This document shows, in pieces, positions 5,030 to 5,243 of a DNA stretch of 5,243 bases. The translations under genes and the position numbers were made by a program. Source of the DNA: Bacteroidia bacterium (lineage in GTDB: Bacteria > Bacteroidota > Bacteroidia > Bacteroidales > BM523). Each line of letters begins with the position of its first letter. The stretch's first letter is position 1. The DNA is taken from the NCBI GenBank assembly GCA_016209245.1, contig JACQWN010000369.1, positions 1 to 5,243 of the forward strand, written 5' to 3'. The notes under the pieces are model-generated. The model was not told where the DNA came from and did no database searches. It saw nothing but the letters and a program-made list of their open reading frames with translations.

Positions 5030-5115
5030 AAAAAAAAATGAGGCAGGAAACCGGTGATGGAGTTTTTGGGAGAAGGTATGCTTGCCAGATAGAAAATCTG
5101 CCGGTCTCTGCCTCA
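5030..5115 (-). terminator. Large hairpin with nine-T tract on the minus strand
   Basis: Read on the minus strand, TGAGGCAGAGACCGG (5115-5101) pairs with CCGGTTTCCTGCCTCA (5054-5039) with one small bulge, and nine T residues (5038-5030) follow at once. This is the layout of an intrinsic terminator, but the apical part is long (46 bases) and contains its own CAGAT/ATCTG stem-loop (5086-5100). It lies 64 bp before dgkA. It may end a minus-strand gene beyond the window, or work as an attenuator in the dgkA leader. It is GC-richer than its surroundings. Confidence 0.5.
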
Positions 5116-5243
5116 ATAAGGTTATTATTAACCCACATACAACAAGAAAAGAAGCACAAAAAAATTTGTTAAATATCAATGAACTATGGAGAACTTTTCT
5201 TATAGACGTAAAAACATATCTAAAGGTTGCAATTATTTTTTCA
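5038..5243 (+). CDS. Possible start of a plus-strand gene, truncated by the window
   Basis: An ATG at 5038 opens a frame that stays open to the window end (68 codons and part of the next). A GGAG lies nine bases upstream, unusual for this phylum. The first ~26 codons coincide with the hairpin at 5039-5115 (MRQETGDGVFGRR.., ..ENLPVSAS). The later part, NINELWRTFLIDVKTYLKV, looks more like real protein, an amphipathic helix leading into a hydrophobic stretch. I do not recognise a family. A second open frame from ATG 5187 (MENFSYRRKNISKG..) also reaches the edge, so the true start and frame are undecided. It may be chance. Confidence 0.25.

Noticed and set aside
5039..5115. Cobalamin riboswitch on the plus strand
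   Set aside because: GGAAACCGGTGATGG and the closing CTGCCGG recall parts of the B12 element, but the CCCGC-ACTG core and the expected helices are absent and the length is far too short.
4976..5179. Minus-strand ORF of about 67 codons, in a frame open to the window edge
   Set aside because: It has no ATG start, reads through two hairpins and a nine-T tract, and gives Phe/Leu-rich low-complexity sequence.

Overview
The window reads as chromosomal DNA of a Bacteroidota (Bacteroidales-like) bacterium. It is AT-rich, and its start codons lack convincing Shine-Dalgarno sequences. RecA carries the AEHAFDRFYA variant I associate with this phylum, and the intergenic DNA is crowded with repeat types familiar from such genomes. 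Assignment below phylum is not possible from this sequence.

Layout, left to right: the cut-off end of a repeat element (1-80); recA on the minus strand (106-1122); about 1 kb of repeat-rich DNA with one doubtful small membrane ORF or gene remnant (1123-2136); rdgB on the plus strand (2137-2712); then a minus-strand group read from right to left. That group is a DgkA-type lipid kinase (4591-4965), an unnamed six-helix membrane protein (3687-4325) and a broken creD (2705-3660). The right end (4966-5243) holds two strong hairpins and possibly the start of a plus-strand gene that leaves the window.

The most notable feature is a 234-bp transposase-less element at 4369-4602. It has 14-bp terminal inverted repeats (13/14) starting GTAA and is flanked by a perfect 8-bp direct repeat, AAATTTAT. 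A second copy of its right end opens the window beside recA. A GTAA tip with 8-bp duplications is the pattern described for IS66-family ends, so it may be a MITE mobilised by such a transposase. It landed in the last codons of dgkA. Rebuilding the empty site gives a dgkA stop 29 bp before the next gene, so dgkA, the membrane protein gene and creD once formed a tight three-gene array. A different element at 1770-1981 also has a perfect 14-bp inverted end starting GTAAC.

creD is damaged twice. About 145 codons of the periplasmic domain are missing with a frame change at the junction, and the conserved C-terminus is replaced by a dispersed repeat that runs into the convergent rdgB stop. Functionally the window combines DNA recombination repair (RecA), nucleotide-pool cleaning (RdgB) and envelope genes (lipid kinase, membrane protein, CreD remnant). 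Apart from the envelope trio there is no sign that these genes work as one system.
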